Origin: Rossellomorea sp. AcN35-11
GTDB taxonomy: Bacteria > Bacillota > Bacilli > Bacillales > Bacillaceae_B
DNA: 64,000 bases
Direction: 5' to 3'
NCBI GenBank assembly: GCA_030388825.1
Contig: CP128835.1
Span: 2,908,001-2,972,000 of the forward strand
The position numbers and the translations under genes are program-made. The notes beneath the pieces were generated by a model that saw only the letters and a program-made list of their open reading frames with translations, had not been told where the DNA came from and made no database searches. The first letter of the stretch is position 1. Each line of letters starts with the position of its first letter. This document shows, piece after piece, positions 56,119 through 64,000 of this stretch.

Positions 56119-57651
56119 ATGATGCGCAGTGGAAAACAGAATCGACAGTCATTTCACAGGTCAAATGAGAAGGTCAGCGCTTCGAATGCTCCTGTTAAAC
56201 CACTATCGAACGAGTTAATTGTAAATATTGAAAACATACAAGAAGTGTTCGGTCATACTTCAGATTTACAGATTAGTCACTTTGTATTGGAGACACAGGC
56301 AGGTAGTTTGATGTATTTAGATGGAATGGTTGATCATTCGGTCATTGAGGACTTTAAGCTGTCTTTGGTGGATCTGCATTTGTATGAGGACATTTCAAAC
56401 TCTTCCTTACCCGGCGATACAGGTGAGGTGGAATGTTTTGATCAAGTCATCAAATCGATATTATGTGGAGATACCGCCATCCTGATTGACGGTGTATCGA
56501 AGGGATTTGTTCTGAAGACATCCAGTCAGAAGGTGAGGGATGTATCAGAATCAACAGCCGAACAGGTTGTGAGAGGTCCCAAGGAATCTTTTACTGAAAC
56601 GTTGAAAACGAATATCGCTCTCATTCGCCGAAAGATAAAAGACCCCAATCTTCGGAGGATCGAGAGGCATGTTGGTCGTTCTACCCAAACCGATATTTCC
56701 ATTATGTATATCAATGGGGTGGCAGATGACAAGATTGTTGATGAGGTCCTTCAACGGATCGACCGGATTGATATAGATGGGATTTTAGAGGGGAATTACA
56801 TTGAAGAATTAATTGAGGATCAAACATACTCTCCATTTCCCACCATTTATAATTCTGAACGACCTGATGTGATCGCAGCAGGATTATTGGAAGGGAGAAT
56901 CGCCATATTGGTGGATGGAACTCCCTTTGCATTGTTGGTTCCGGCCATATTCGTTCAATTCTTCCATTCAGCTGAAGATTTCTATCAGAGGTGGGATATT
57001 GCGAGTCTCATTCGAATCTTGAGGGTGTTCAGTCTTTTTGTGTCTCTCCTTGGACCGTCCCTCTATATCGCTCTAAGTAGCTTCCATCAGGAAATGTTAC
57101 CAACGAACCTGTTGATCAGCCTCGCTGCTCAACGACAAGGCGTTCCCTTTCCAGCACTAATTGAAGCGATTCTCATGGAAATCACTTTGGAAATATTAAG
57201 GGAGGCGGGAATCCGACTGCCCAAAACCATCGGACAAACCGTGTCGATTGTAGGTGCCTTGGTGATTGGGCAAGCAGCTGTTGAAGCAGGCTTTGTCTCT
57301 CCTGCCATGGTGATCGTCGTCTCCATTACTGCTATTTCCAACTTTATCATCCCGTCTTATAATATTGCCATTTCCATAAGGATTTTAAGATTTCTATTTA
57401 TGGTTCTGGCGGCTACGCTGGGTTTATACGGGATCGCTCTAGGGTTATTTGTACTGGCCATTCATCTGAGCAGTCTGCGCTCCTTCGGGGTCCCGTTTAT
57501 GTCTCCAGTTGCACCGTATATTAAACAGGATCAAAAAGATACTTTGTTAAGACTCCCGCAAAAACATTTATTGACCAGGCCGCGCCTAATCAGTCAGAAA
57601 AATATTGTGCGTCAAGACAAACAATCGAACAAAGGCAAAACAGGAAGGTGA
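56119..57651 (+). CDS. GerA-family germinant receptor A subunit
   Basis: A protein of about 510 residues. It has a large hydrophilic N-terminal half (RGPKESFTETLKTNIALIRRKIKDP is the family signature, quoted here only as such), followed by several membrane segments and a short basic tail. It forms the germinant-sensing complex in the spore inner membrane with the C and B subunits. I take ATG 56119 (or 56122) after TTGGGAG instead of the TTG at 56107. Overlaps the C gene by four bases. Likely forespore-expressed, but I could not define a sigma-G promoter. Confidence 0.85.
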   Translation: MMRSGKQNRQSFHRSNEKVSASNAPVKPLSNELIVNIENIQEVFGHTSDLQISHFVLETQAGSLMYLDGMVDHSVIEDFKLSLVDLHLYEDISNSSLPGDTGEVECFDQVIKSILCGDTAILIDGVSKGFVLKTSSQKVRDVSESTAEQVVRGPKESFTETLKTNIALIRRKIKDPNLRRIERHVGRSTQTDISIMYINGVADDKIVDEVLQRIDRIDIDGILEGNYIEELIEDQTYSPFPTIYNSERPDVIAAGLLEGRIAILVDGTPFALLVPAIFVQFFHSAEDFYQRWDIASLIRILRVFSLFVSLLGPSLYIALSSFHQEMLPTNLLISLAAQRQGVPFPALIEAILMEITLEILREAGIRLPKTIGQTVSIVGALVIGQAAVEAGFVSPAMVIVVSITAISNFIIPSYNIAISIRILRFLFMVLAATLGLYGIALGLFVLAIHLSSLRSFGVPFMSPVAPYIKQDQKDTLLRLPQKHLLTRPRLISQKNIVRQDKQSNKGKTGR

Positions 57652-57656
57652 ACGAG

Positions 57657-58850
57657 ATGAAATCAAGGCTTTTGAGTGTATTGATTACATTTTCATTAAT
57701 CCTTAGTGGCTGCTGGAATAGCAGGGAGCTTGATGACATCGGCATTGCGGTAGCATTGGGATTCGATAAAGCAGGTGATGAGGTGCTTGTATCCGTACAA
57801 CTCGTGAATCCCGCGGAAATTTCAAGTAAACATTCAAGTGGAAACAAAGCCCCTATCGTCGTATATCAGGAAACGGGGGAAACTGTATTTGAAGCTCTCA
57901 GGAAGATGACAAAGACCGTTCCTCTTAAAACATTCTTTCCGCATTTGAGAATGCTTGTCATCGGAGAGGACTTAGCCAAAGAAGGAATTGCTACATCTAT
58001 GGATTTATTGGCGAGAGACCAGGAATTCAGAACTGATTTTTATGTGGTGATTGCAAAAGAAAATGAAGCCCAACAAATTCTAAAAATGTTAGTACCGGTG
58101 GAAAAGATCACGGCTCAGAACCTGTTCAATAAATTAGAAACGTCTTCAAACGTCTGGGCTCCCACCGTTGCCCTGAAAATCGGGACATTGATTGATGAGT
58201 TCATCAGTCCTGGCAAACAAGCGGTGATTACGGGGGTAAAGATCATTGGTAATCCGGAAGAGGGGACACCCTCAGCCAATCTTCAATCGGCAGATCCTCC
58301 TGTTCGATTGCAATACACAGATTTGGCACTGTTCAAAGAGGATAAACTGAAAGGTTGGTTAACTGAATCAGAAAGCAAAGGCTATAACTATATAAACGGA
58401 AACGTAAAAAGCACCATTGTAACCGTACCATGCAGTGAAAAAGGAAGTGTGGCCATCGAAATTCTGAAAACGAAGTCAAAAATAAAGGCACATTTCACCA
58501 AGGGGAAGCCCTCCATTGAAATCCTCCTTAAGGCAATGGGGAATGTGGGCGAAGTGGAATGCGGGATGAATTTCGAAAAATCAGAGACGATTAAATACCT
58601 AGAAAATCAAGTGGAGAAAGATATAAAAGGGAAAATGCAACAATCCATCAATACGGCTCAGGAAACGTATCATGTAGATATTTTTGGCTTTGGAGAAGTA
58701 ATTCATCGGAAGAGGCCTTCCTATTGGAAGGATGTAAAGGAACAATGGGATGAACACTTCAACGATTTGCCCGTAAAGGTACAAGTAAGCGCACAAATCC
58801 GGCAAATAGGGAAACGGAATCATTCCGTAGTAAACAGAAGCGGGGAGTAA
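57657..58850 (+). CDS. GerC-family germinant receptor lipoprotein subunit
   Basis: A 397-residue lipoprotein: N-terminal signal with lipobox LILSGC (lipidated Cys) directly followed by the family-typical WNSRELDDIGIAVALGFDK. It carries the GerC N and C domains and ends near a basic region. ATG 57657 follows AGGAAGGTG; an in-frame GTG at 57648 overlaps that site. Third-position partner of the A and B subunits. Confidence 0.85.
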   Translation: MKSRLLSVLITFSLILSGCWNSRELDDIGIAVALGFDKAGDEVLVSVQLVNPAEISSKHSSGNKAPIVVYQETGETVFEALRKMTKTVPLKTFFPHLRMLVIGEDLAKEGIATSMDLLARDQEFRTDFYVVIAKENEAQQILKMLVPVEKITAQNLFNKLETSSNVWAPTVALKIGTLIDEFISPGKQAVITGVKIIGNPEEGTPSANLQSADPPVRLQYTDLALFKEDKLKGWLTESESKGYNYINGNVKSTIVTVPCSEKGSVAIEILKTKSKIKAHFTKGKPSIEILLKAMGNVGEVECGMNFEKSETIKYLENQVEKDIKGKMQQSINTAQETYHVDIFGFGEVIHRKRPSYWKDVKEQWDEHFNDLPVKVQVSAQIRQIGKRNHSVVNRSGE

Positions 58851-58856
58851 GAGATT

Positions 58857-59090
58857 ATGTGGAAAATGCTTGGGATTTTAGCTGTCTTACTGATTTTTAT
58901 CTATGTGGACGGTGTACCCCTATGGAAAAAACGTCGCTTTAAAGCTTTCTGGACATTTATCATACTATTGGGAGTAGGGACATGTTTATTGATTTATCAA
59001 AGTTTTATTGGACCCATTCCAACCCCATTAAAAGGGATTGACTTTATTCTCAAACCGGTGACTTCATCTTTTTATAAACTATTCGAATAA
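58857..59090 (+). CDS. Germinant receptor D subunit-like small membrane protein
   Basis: A 77-residue protein with two transmembrane segments (MLGILAVLLIFIYVDGVPLW and FWTFIILLGVGTCLLIYQSF). Such small two-helix D subunits occur in several ger operons and modulate receptor function. Position between C and B in the operon and the architecture support this. Confidence 0.7.
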   Translation: MWKMLGILAVLLIFIYVDGVPLWKKRRFKAFWTFIILLGVGTCLLIYQSFIGPIPTPLKGIDFILKPVTSSFYKLFE

Positions 59091-59108
59091 AGAAGGCGGG
59101 TACGAAAC

Positions 59109-60221
59109 ATGTTGGAGGAAGGAAAAATCAGCAGTAGGCAATTTACAGTGTTGGTTCTACTCTATACGATTGGAAGTACCATTTTAATCATTCCTTCTAT
59201 CCTGACATCAACTGCAAAACAAGACGCCTGGATTTCTGGAATGATCGGGTTAGGAGTAGGAATTGCAGCGATTTTTTTATACACAGCACTGGCGTCCAGA
59301 TATCCGGGTAAAAACTTTTCACAGATGTTGGAGCTGATACTTGGGAAGTGGCTGGGGAAACTCTTTTCTGTTTTTTATTTTCTTACGTTTGTCTTCTTGT
59401 TGTGTTTATTTGTACTGCGGGATATCGGGGACTTCATGGTTTCGGTGATGATGGTGGAGACTCCGATTCAAGTCATTCATTTAACTTTTTTACTTGTGGT
59501 CGTATATGCTGTAAGACATGGGCTGGAGTCTTTTTCACGAACAGCGGAATTATTTCTTCCATGGATTATACTCCTGTTTTTGATACTTGTTCTGGCAGTT
59601 GCTCCCCAAATAGACATCTTTAATGTTTTACCCATATTGGAATTCGGACTTAAACCAGTATTTAACGCCAGCTTTTCCTTTCTAACGTTTCCTTTTTTAG
59701 AGCTGGTTGTGTTTTTAATGATCGTCCCATATGTGAATACACAAAAGGTTCGAAAAGGCTTCATTTCCGGAACGATGATTGGCGGGTGCTGCCTTATCCT
59801 GATTTCCCTCCTGTCTATTCTGGTCACAGGGGTAGGTGAAACAACCGAAAGCATATACTCGAGCTATGATCTGGCCAAGCAAATCAATTTAGGGGGGTTC
59901 TTTCAAAGGGTAGAAGCCATGATGGCATTCATTTGGTTTACAACGGTTTTCATGAAATTGACGATCCTTACCTATATCGTTTCATTAGGGCTCGCGCAGA
60001 CATTTGAATTGCATGATTATAAAATCCTCGTCTTTCCATTGGGGTTACTCATGTATGTCCTTTCCTTAGATTTATTACCCAATATCTCTTATTTAATCGA
60101 GTTTACTCAAACCATGCAGATATATGTTTTGCTCTATGGGGGTGTAGTCCCAATAATCTTATTCCTTCTGTCCTATTTTAGGCATGATCGTAACATGCTT
60201 GATTCCCTTAAGAAAAAGTGA
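59109..60221 (+). CDS. GerB-family germinant receptor B subunit (APC-like permease fold)
   Basis: A 370-residue membrane protein with ten predicted helices. It starts with KISSRQFTVLVLLYTIGSTIL, typical of GerB/spore permeases, and ends in a basic cytosolic tail (YFRHDRNMLDSLKKK). Binds the germinant in the receptor. Start ATG after AAGGCGGG. Last gene of the ger operon (order A-C-D-B). Confidence 0.85.
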   Translation: MLEEGKISSRQFTVLVLLYTIGSTILIIPSILTSTAKQDAWISGMIGLGVGIAAIFLYTALASRYPGKNFSQMLELILGKWLGKLFSVFYFLTFVFLLCLFVLRDIGDFMVSVMMVETPIQVIHLTFLLVVVYAVRHGLESFSRTAELFLPWIILLFLILVLAVAPQIDIFNVLPILEFGLKPVFNASFSFLTFPFLELVVFLMIVPYVNTQKVRKGFISGTMIGGCCLILISLLSILVTGVGETTESIYSSYDLAKQINLGGFFQRVEAMMAFIWFTTVFMKLTILTYIVSLGLAQTFELHDYKILVFPLGLLMYVLSLDLLPNISYLIEFTQTMQIYVLLYGGVVPIILFLLSYFRHDRNMLDSLKKK

Positions 60222-60380
60222 AAGATGGAATTCCTGATTTTATTAAAAAGGCATGTATATGATCTTCGGTGACGCGGGTGAATGAGAACGATATACGAAC
60301 ATTTTTTTGAAGAATATTTGATATTGAGGGTGGAAGGCTAATGAAAAGATCATTCAAGAATTAATGAAAGAAGGGACGTT

Positions 60381-61382
60381 ATGTCAAATTCCAATCTCAT
60401 AAAATTAACTTCTTCAGAGATAGCTTCCTTATGGCAGGAATATATAAGCCATACACATAGCCGCTGTATGCTACTCTATTTAATTGCAACCACTAAGGAT
60501 GAAGAAATCGTATCCGTATTAAAAGAGGCTTTTACAATTGTTGAAGAGACAAAAGAAGCAACACTATCGATTATAATAAAAGAAAACCTGCCAATACCTA
60601 TTGGATTCAGTGACGAGGATGTGAATACAAAAGCCAAAAAACTGTTTTCAGATTCATTTTCACTCTACTATATCAAGAATCTATCTAGAGTGATGGCTTC
60701 TGCTTGCGGATTAATGATGACCATGTCCACTAGGGGGGATATTCGTACTCACTATGAAAAATGTACTGTTCGAGCCTTTAAGGTTTTTAACAGCGTCAGT
60801 GATGTGTTGCTCCAAAAAGGTCTTTATGTAAGACCACCACACATACAGCCAAACACCCAATCAGTTTACATAAAGGGAAAGCAATATCTGGATGGATATC
60901 GTCTGATTGGAGATGAAAGACATTTAAATGCCGTAGAAATCTCTCATGTATTCGGTAATCTGGAAGCAAATTTGACAGGCATCACCTTTACTAAAGCTTT
61001 TGGCCAGACGATTGAGGATAAAGAGGTAAGAGACTTCATGTCAGATTCTGTGAATATGGGGAAGGAGATCATAAGCAAGCTGTCAACGTTTTTAACTTCT
61101 TCTGACCTGTCTGCTCCTATGCCCTCTGATATCCATGTAAATCCCATTACGGAATCCGCTTTCTCCAACAAGTACATGATGTATCAAATGTCAACTATGA
61201 TGGCATCAGGTATATCTGGATACGCCAGTTCGCTTGCCGCCAGTATGAGAAATGACTTAAAAACGGCCTACATGGAGTTTTTAACAGAGACATCTAAACT
61301 TGCTCGTAAAGGGGCGAATATCATGATAGCCAATCAATGGCTCGAACAGCCTCCACAGCCTGCAAGCTTGGACAGCGAATAA
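60381..61382 (+). CDS. DUF3231 protein, tandem four-helix domains
   Basis: A 333-residue protein composed of two similar helical units of about 165 residues (the two units begin LTSSEIASLWQEYISH and NAVEISHVFGNLEANL). DUF3231 proteins are spore-former specific and probably ferritin-like bundles; function is unknown. The ATG has AAGGGACG upstream. Terminator at 61423. The spacer 60222-60380 shows no gene. Confidence 0.75.
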   Translation: MSNSNLIKLTSSEIASLWQEYISHTHSRCMLLYLIATTKDEEIVSVLKEAFTIVEETKEATLSIIIKENLPIPIGFSDEDVNTKAKKLFSDSFSLYYIKNLSRVMASACGLMMTMSTRGDIRTHYEKCTVRAFKVFNSVSDVLLQKGLYVRPPHIQPNTQSVYIKGKQYLDGYRLIGDERHLNAVEISHVFGNLEANLTGITFTKAFGQTIEDKEVRDFMSDSVNMGKEIISKLSTFLTSSDLSAPMPSDIHVNPITESAFSNKYMMYQMSTMMASGISGYASSLAASMRNDLKTAYMEFLTETSKLARKGANIMIANQWLEQPPQPASLDSE

Positions 61383-61422
61383 AACGGAAAGATTGTATGA
61401 TCAATTCTATGAATGCCTTTCT

Positions 61423-61453
61423 CCTAAGCCCCAATGGCTTAGGATTTTTTTAG
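61423..61453 (+). terminator. Rho-independent terminator
   Basis: CCTAAGCC/GGCTTAGG with A and T7. Confidence 0.85.
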
Positions 61454-61624
61454 ACCTATTCCCTTATGGTAATCTTGTCTGGAATTTAAATATGTAAAAT
61501 GGTTCTGTCAAAAAGAGAGAGATTGTAAGCAGGAAGGGAGATAGGAGAGGGGATAGTTGCTATCAATTAGTCATCCATATGCTGAGTTTTTCTAAACATA
61601 CTTCAATTTGAAAAAAAAGCCTAT

Positions 61625-61652
61625 ACCATTCTACTTATGCTTTCATATACTA
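61625..61652 (+). promoter_or_regulatory. Sigma-K-type promoter, first paralogue
   Basis: AC (61625-61626), 17 bp, then CATATACTA (61644-61652) matches the sigma-K consensus (AC-N16/17-CATAnnnTA). About 30 bp before the start codon. Confidence 0.65.
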
Positions 61653-61681
61653 GAGTATCCTTTGAAGAAAGGAGGTAGAAT

Positions 61682-62026
61682 ATGAATAGTAACTATCATA
61701 ACTGTAGCTGCAATAAATGTAGTGGAGACAAGCATGATGATCATAGTGGCCATCATCAAGTGGATACGTGCAATTGTTGTGTCATCGGATTAGAGAAGAC
61801 AATCAGAGAGCAATTCCGTTGCGGAGATACGATTGGTATCACTCGATTCGGAGATGCAGCGGCAGGTATTTTCGTCGGAAGATACAGAGGCTTGAAATAT
61901 AGTGTAGTTGAAATTGATGATCTGCTTGTTCCGGGTACGACAAGTTTTGTTCCTTTATGTGATATCGAAAGTGTTGAAAGAGGCATTCAGTTCCAGGAGC
62001 CACCGATGCAAATTGAAAAAAAGTAA
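61682..62026 (+). CDS. Cys/His-rich spore-associated protein, paralogue 1
   Basis: A 114-residue protein with a Cys/His-rich N-terminus (CSCNKC...HDDHSGHHQVDTCNCC, residues about 8-33) and a C-terminal beta-rich part (CGDTIGITRFGDAAAGIFVG...LCDIESVE). The composition suggests metal binding or disulfide cross-linking in the coat. Not a family I recognise by name. GGAGG precedes the ATG, and the sigma-K-type promoter points to late mother-cell expression. Confidence 0.7.
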   Translation: MNSNYHNCSCNKCSGDKHDDHSGHHQVDTCNCCVIGLEKTIREQFRCGDTIGITRFGDAAAGIFVGRYRGLKYSVVEIDDLLVPGTTSFVPLCDIESVERGIQFQEPPMQIEKK

Positions 62027-62053
62027 TGCCATTTACTGATAAATTGAATTAAT

Positions 62054-62088
62054 AGCTCAGGGGGGTTTTACACTCTGAGCTTTCATAT
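62054..62088 (+). terminator. Probable terminator of paralogue 1
   Basis: AGCTCAG (62054-62060) pairs with CTGAGCT (62075-62081), followed by TTCAT; T tract is weak. Confidence 0.45.
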
Positions 62089-62229
62089 AGGTCATCAGTT
62101 GTTAGGATTTATAGAGTGAATGTAGTACGATCATGTGTTTTCTCTGAAAATGGATGAAACACTCTTCAGTATGCTCATTTGAACAAAAGGTTTTACCTAT
62201 CTGTGAACAGGGCTGAAATAACTGCCTAT

Positions 62230-62257
62230 ACGATTCTACTTTGTGTTTCATATCCTA
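62230..62257 (+). promoter_or_regulatory. Sigma-K-type promoter, second paralogue
   Basis: AC (62230-62231), 17 bp, CATATCCTA (62249-62257), the same spacing and context as the site at 61625. Confidence 0.65.
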
Positions 62258-62288
62258 GATTATCCTTAGAGTAGAAAGGAGGAAGAAT

Positions 62289-62633
62289 ATGAATAGCAAC
62301 TATCATGACTGTAATTGCCATAAATGTAATGGGTACAAGCATGATGATCATCGTGACCATCATCAAGTAGATACATGCGATTGTTGTGTCATTGGATTAG
62401 AGAAGACAATCAGAGAGCAGTTCCGTTGCGGAGATACGATTGGAATCACTCGATTGGGAGATGTTTCTGCTGGGATTTTCGTCGGAAGGTTCCGGGGCTT
62501 GAAGTATAGTGTACTTGAAATTGATGATTTACTTGTTCCAGGTACGACCAGTTTTATTCCATTATGTGATATCGAAAGTGTAGAAAAAGGGATTCAGTTC
62601 CAGTATCAACCGATGAAAATTGAGAAGAAATAA
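62289..62633 (+). CDS. Cys/His-rich spore-associated protein, paralogue 2
   Basis: A 114-residue paralogue of the preceding gene, identical in length and nearly all positions of the C-terminal part (REQFRCGDTIGITRLGDVSAGIFVG). Differences concentrate in the N-terminal Cys/His block (CNCHKCNGYKHDDHRDHHQ) and the last residues. The promoter and binding site are duplicated too, so the duplication unit is about 600 bp. Same expected expression in the mother cell. Confidence 0.7.
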   Translation: MNSNYHDCNCHKCNGYKHDDHRDHHQVDTCDCCVIGLEKTIREQFRCGDTIGITRLGDVSAGIFVGRFRGLKYSVLEIDDLLVPGTTSFIPLCDIESVEKGIQFQYQPMKIEKK

Positions 62634-62777
62634 AGCGATAAAAGGTTGATATCAATAGCCTAGAGGGTCTGGCTTTTATCTTAATAATCGTATAGCAGGG
62701 TTTTATCTGTGAGTAGTGAAAGATCGATGATGCTAATTTCTTCATGGATTCTGTACCTGCTGCAACAGGATATGAAA

Positions 62778-63025
62778 AGGCTGGGACAAAACTATAACAA
62801 CCTCGCTTAAACATGAACCATTTCAGTGATGCTTCTTTATGCCGCTAATGATTTCCGTGCAAGACTCCGCTTTCCGCAGGAGTCTCCGTCTTGCACTCCA
62901 ATCAACCGCTGGGTAGAATTGGAATCTTAGGTATATTTTAATAATTCAAAACCCGAACTGTTTTACCTGTTTTCAGGTATAATGGTTCGGGTTTTGTTTG
63001 AGTATAAATCCTTTTGTCCCAGCCT
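62778..63025. repeat. Dispersed inverted-repeat element, copy 3 (most complete ends)
   Basis: A 248-bp element with perfect 14-bp terminal inverted repeats, aggctgggacaaaa (62778-62791) and ttttgtcccagcct (63012-63025). It contains gtgcaagactccgctttc and a hairpin AAAACCCGAAC/GTTCGGGTTTT (62948-62995). No coding capacity. The same modules occur in copies 1 and 2. Confidence 0.7.
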
Positions 63026-63414
63026 CACTCTATTGTGGATAGAAAATGAACTGTCTGCTCTAATTTAATTTAAGCGAAAGGTAAAATGAATATGTTTTTG
63101 AACAGAGAGTAATGAATAGAGATTTGGTACATCTCAAACTAAAAAATGTCCTTTCTGTCACTTTAGGAGATAGTTTGCACATCTATTTTAAAAACCCAGC
63201 TTCTCGAAGGAATAACTGGGTTTGATCTAGTGATAAAGAGGTTCCACTTTGTGCCGCAATAGCACCCGATCGTGGAAGGTGGTTCACCATTTGCTTACCA
63301 CACAATAACGTCGAATGTGCAATAGATCTTTTGTTATTAACTCAATATAAATAACAAAAAGCTACTCATGGGGTCCCGCCTACAAACTACATACGCTAAG
63401 TAAATTTCGACATG
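63026..63414. other. Intergenic region without recognised gene
   Basis: No frame with ribosome binding site and no repeat similar to the rest. One hairpin AAACCCAG/CTGGGTTT (63192-63223) is present without a T tract. Confidence 0.4.
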
Positions 63415-63453
63415 GAAAAAACCGATTTTTCCAACCCTAAGGATCGGCTCTTT
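63415..63453 (-). terminator. Terminator of the sigma-factor gene
   Basis: On the minus strand CCGAT/ATCGG arms precede a run of six T. It lies about 30 bp after the stop codon. Confidence 0.6.
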
Positions 63454-63483
63454 TCTCTTTGTGTGTTCTTTGTGGAGAATTTT

Positions 63484-63999
63484 TTATATTCCTACATGCT
63501 TCAGCTTGTCTGGGTTCCGGACAATATATATGTTGTGGATCATATTATTTTCGACATGAAACATCCCCACTGTATGAATACCTTCGTTTGAACGGAGAAT
63601 AAGAGCAGGTTGCCCGTTAATTTTACTTATTTCAATATGTGAATTTCCATCAACCATGGAAGATTTTCGTACTGCACCAAACAGAAACTTTACAACGCGA
63701 TCCCGTGCTAAAATTGGATTTACGGCAGCCAACACCTTGCCTCCTCCATCTGACACCAGTACCACATTTTGATCAAGCTTGGATATGACCTGATTCAGGT
63801 TTCCCTGTTTGAGTGCTATTATAAAATCATGAACTAAATCTTGAGAAGCTGCTTCAGAATGAACATCGTCTTCAAAATTAATCCCCATCTTTGCTTTTGC
63901 ACGGCTGAATAATTTCCGGCAATTCACTTCACTTTTTTCAATGAGCTTTGCTATCTCGTGATAATCAAAACCGAGTGCCTCTCGAAGGACAAAAACGAC
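63484..63999 (-). CDS. ECF41 (SigJ-like) RNA polymerase sigma factor, 5' part outside the window
   Basis: The visible part starts inside region sigma-4 (VVFVLREALGFDYHEIAKLI then EKSEVNCRKLFSRAKAKM). It continues into a SnoaL-like C-terminal domain of about 120 residues (HDFIIALKQGNLNQVISKLD to the end), the hallmark of ECF41 sigma factors, where this domain controls activity. The gene runs off the window edge; sigma-2 is not visible. An internal ATG at 63927 is not the start. Confidence 0.85.
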   Translation of the reverse strand, partial: VVFVLREALGFDYHEIAKLIEKSEVNCRKLFSRAKAKMGINFEDDVHSEAASQDLVHDFIIALKQGNLNQVISKLDQNVVLVSDGGGKVLAAVNPILARDRVVKFLFGAVRKSSMVDGNSHIEISKINGQPALILRSNEGIHTVGMFHVENNMIHNIYIVRNPDKLKHVGI

Positions 64000-64000
64000 A

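Noticed and set aside
61682..62633. CRISPR or simple sequence repeat
   Set aside because: The repeat consists of two full gene copies with diverged N-termini, not short regularly spaced units.
63026..63414. Decayed transposase or gene remnant
   Set aside because: I tried both strands and found no stretch with convincing similarity to a transposase or any protein.

Overview
The window looks like a chromosomal stretch of an endospore-forming Bacillaceae bacterium. The evidence is strong AGGAGG-type ribosome binding sites with many TTG/GTG starts, Rho-independent terminators throughout, TPP, SAM-I and guanine riboswitches, a 6S RNA, a GerA-type germinant receptor operon, sigma-K-type promoters and B. 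subtilis-type gene sets (thi/ykoEDC, cysH-cysP-sat-cysC-sumT-sirBC, xpt-pbuX). I see no prophage, integron, CRISPR array, rRNA or tRNA. A marine or soil Bacillus/Rossellomorea-like genome is an inference only.

Layout. 1-3.3 kb: a Gly/Pro-rich coat-like protein, then a sulfide/persulfide cluster (two single-domain rhodaneses, a rhodanese-persulfide dioxygenase, a DUF202 membrane protein) behind a CsoR/CstR-like palindrome. 3.4-9.8 kb: a YkwC-like dehydrogenase, a peroxiredoxin whose catalytic Cys codon is UGA, a DJ-1/PfpI protein, ppiB, a 6S RNA, a candidate antisense-side sRNA and two HAD phosphatases. 9.8-27 kb: housekeeping and conserved unknown genes (Suv3-like helicase, FrnE-type DsbA, CAP protein, long-form SpeD, AIM24 protein, tandem P-loop ATPase, exoA, tandem cyanophycinase, DesK/DesR pair). 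27.2-36.2 kb: one TPP-riboswitch-controlled operon, tenA-ykoE-ykoD-ykoC-tenI-thiO-thiS-thiG-thiF-thiD-thiE, for thiazole synthesis, HMP salvage/uptake and coupling. 36.3-37.7 kb: cystine transporter tcyP. 38-44.1 kb: an acyl-CoA catabolic operon with its own TetR regulator and a candidate operator. 44.2-52.2 kb: a SAM-I riboswitch, yezD, then assimilatory sulfate reduction and siroheme synthesis, which supplies the sulfite reductase cofactor. 52.3-54.4 kb: guanine riboswitch, xpt-pbuX. 54.7-64 kb: sporulation-related genes (Mn catalase, DUF2642, ger operon, DUF3231, two sigma-K-driven Cys/His-rich paralogues) and the end of an ECF41-type sigma factor.

The most interesting item is the peroxiredoxin (4656-5285, minus strand). 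The reading frame is intact across the gene except for one UGA exactly at the peroxidatic cysteine (FV-x-PTE). The UGA is followed 17 nt later by a stem-loop with a GGUC apical loop, as expected for a bacterial SECIS. This suggests a selenocysteine peroxiredoxin.

A caution on quality: about 19 apparent frameshifts in 15 otherwise well-conserved genes lie mostly at short homopolymers and almost all look like +1 insertions. They are most simply sequencing or assembly errors, so I annotate those genes at full length. The UGA in the peroxiredoxin is a different kind of change (a codon identity, not an indel). Three copies of a 250-335 bp element with terminal inverted repeats lie in intergenic gaps.
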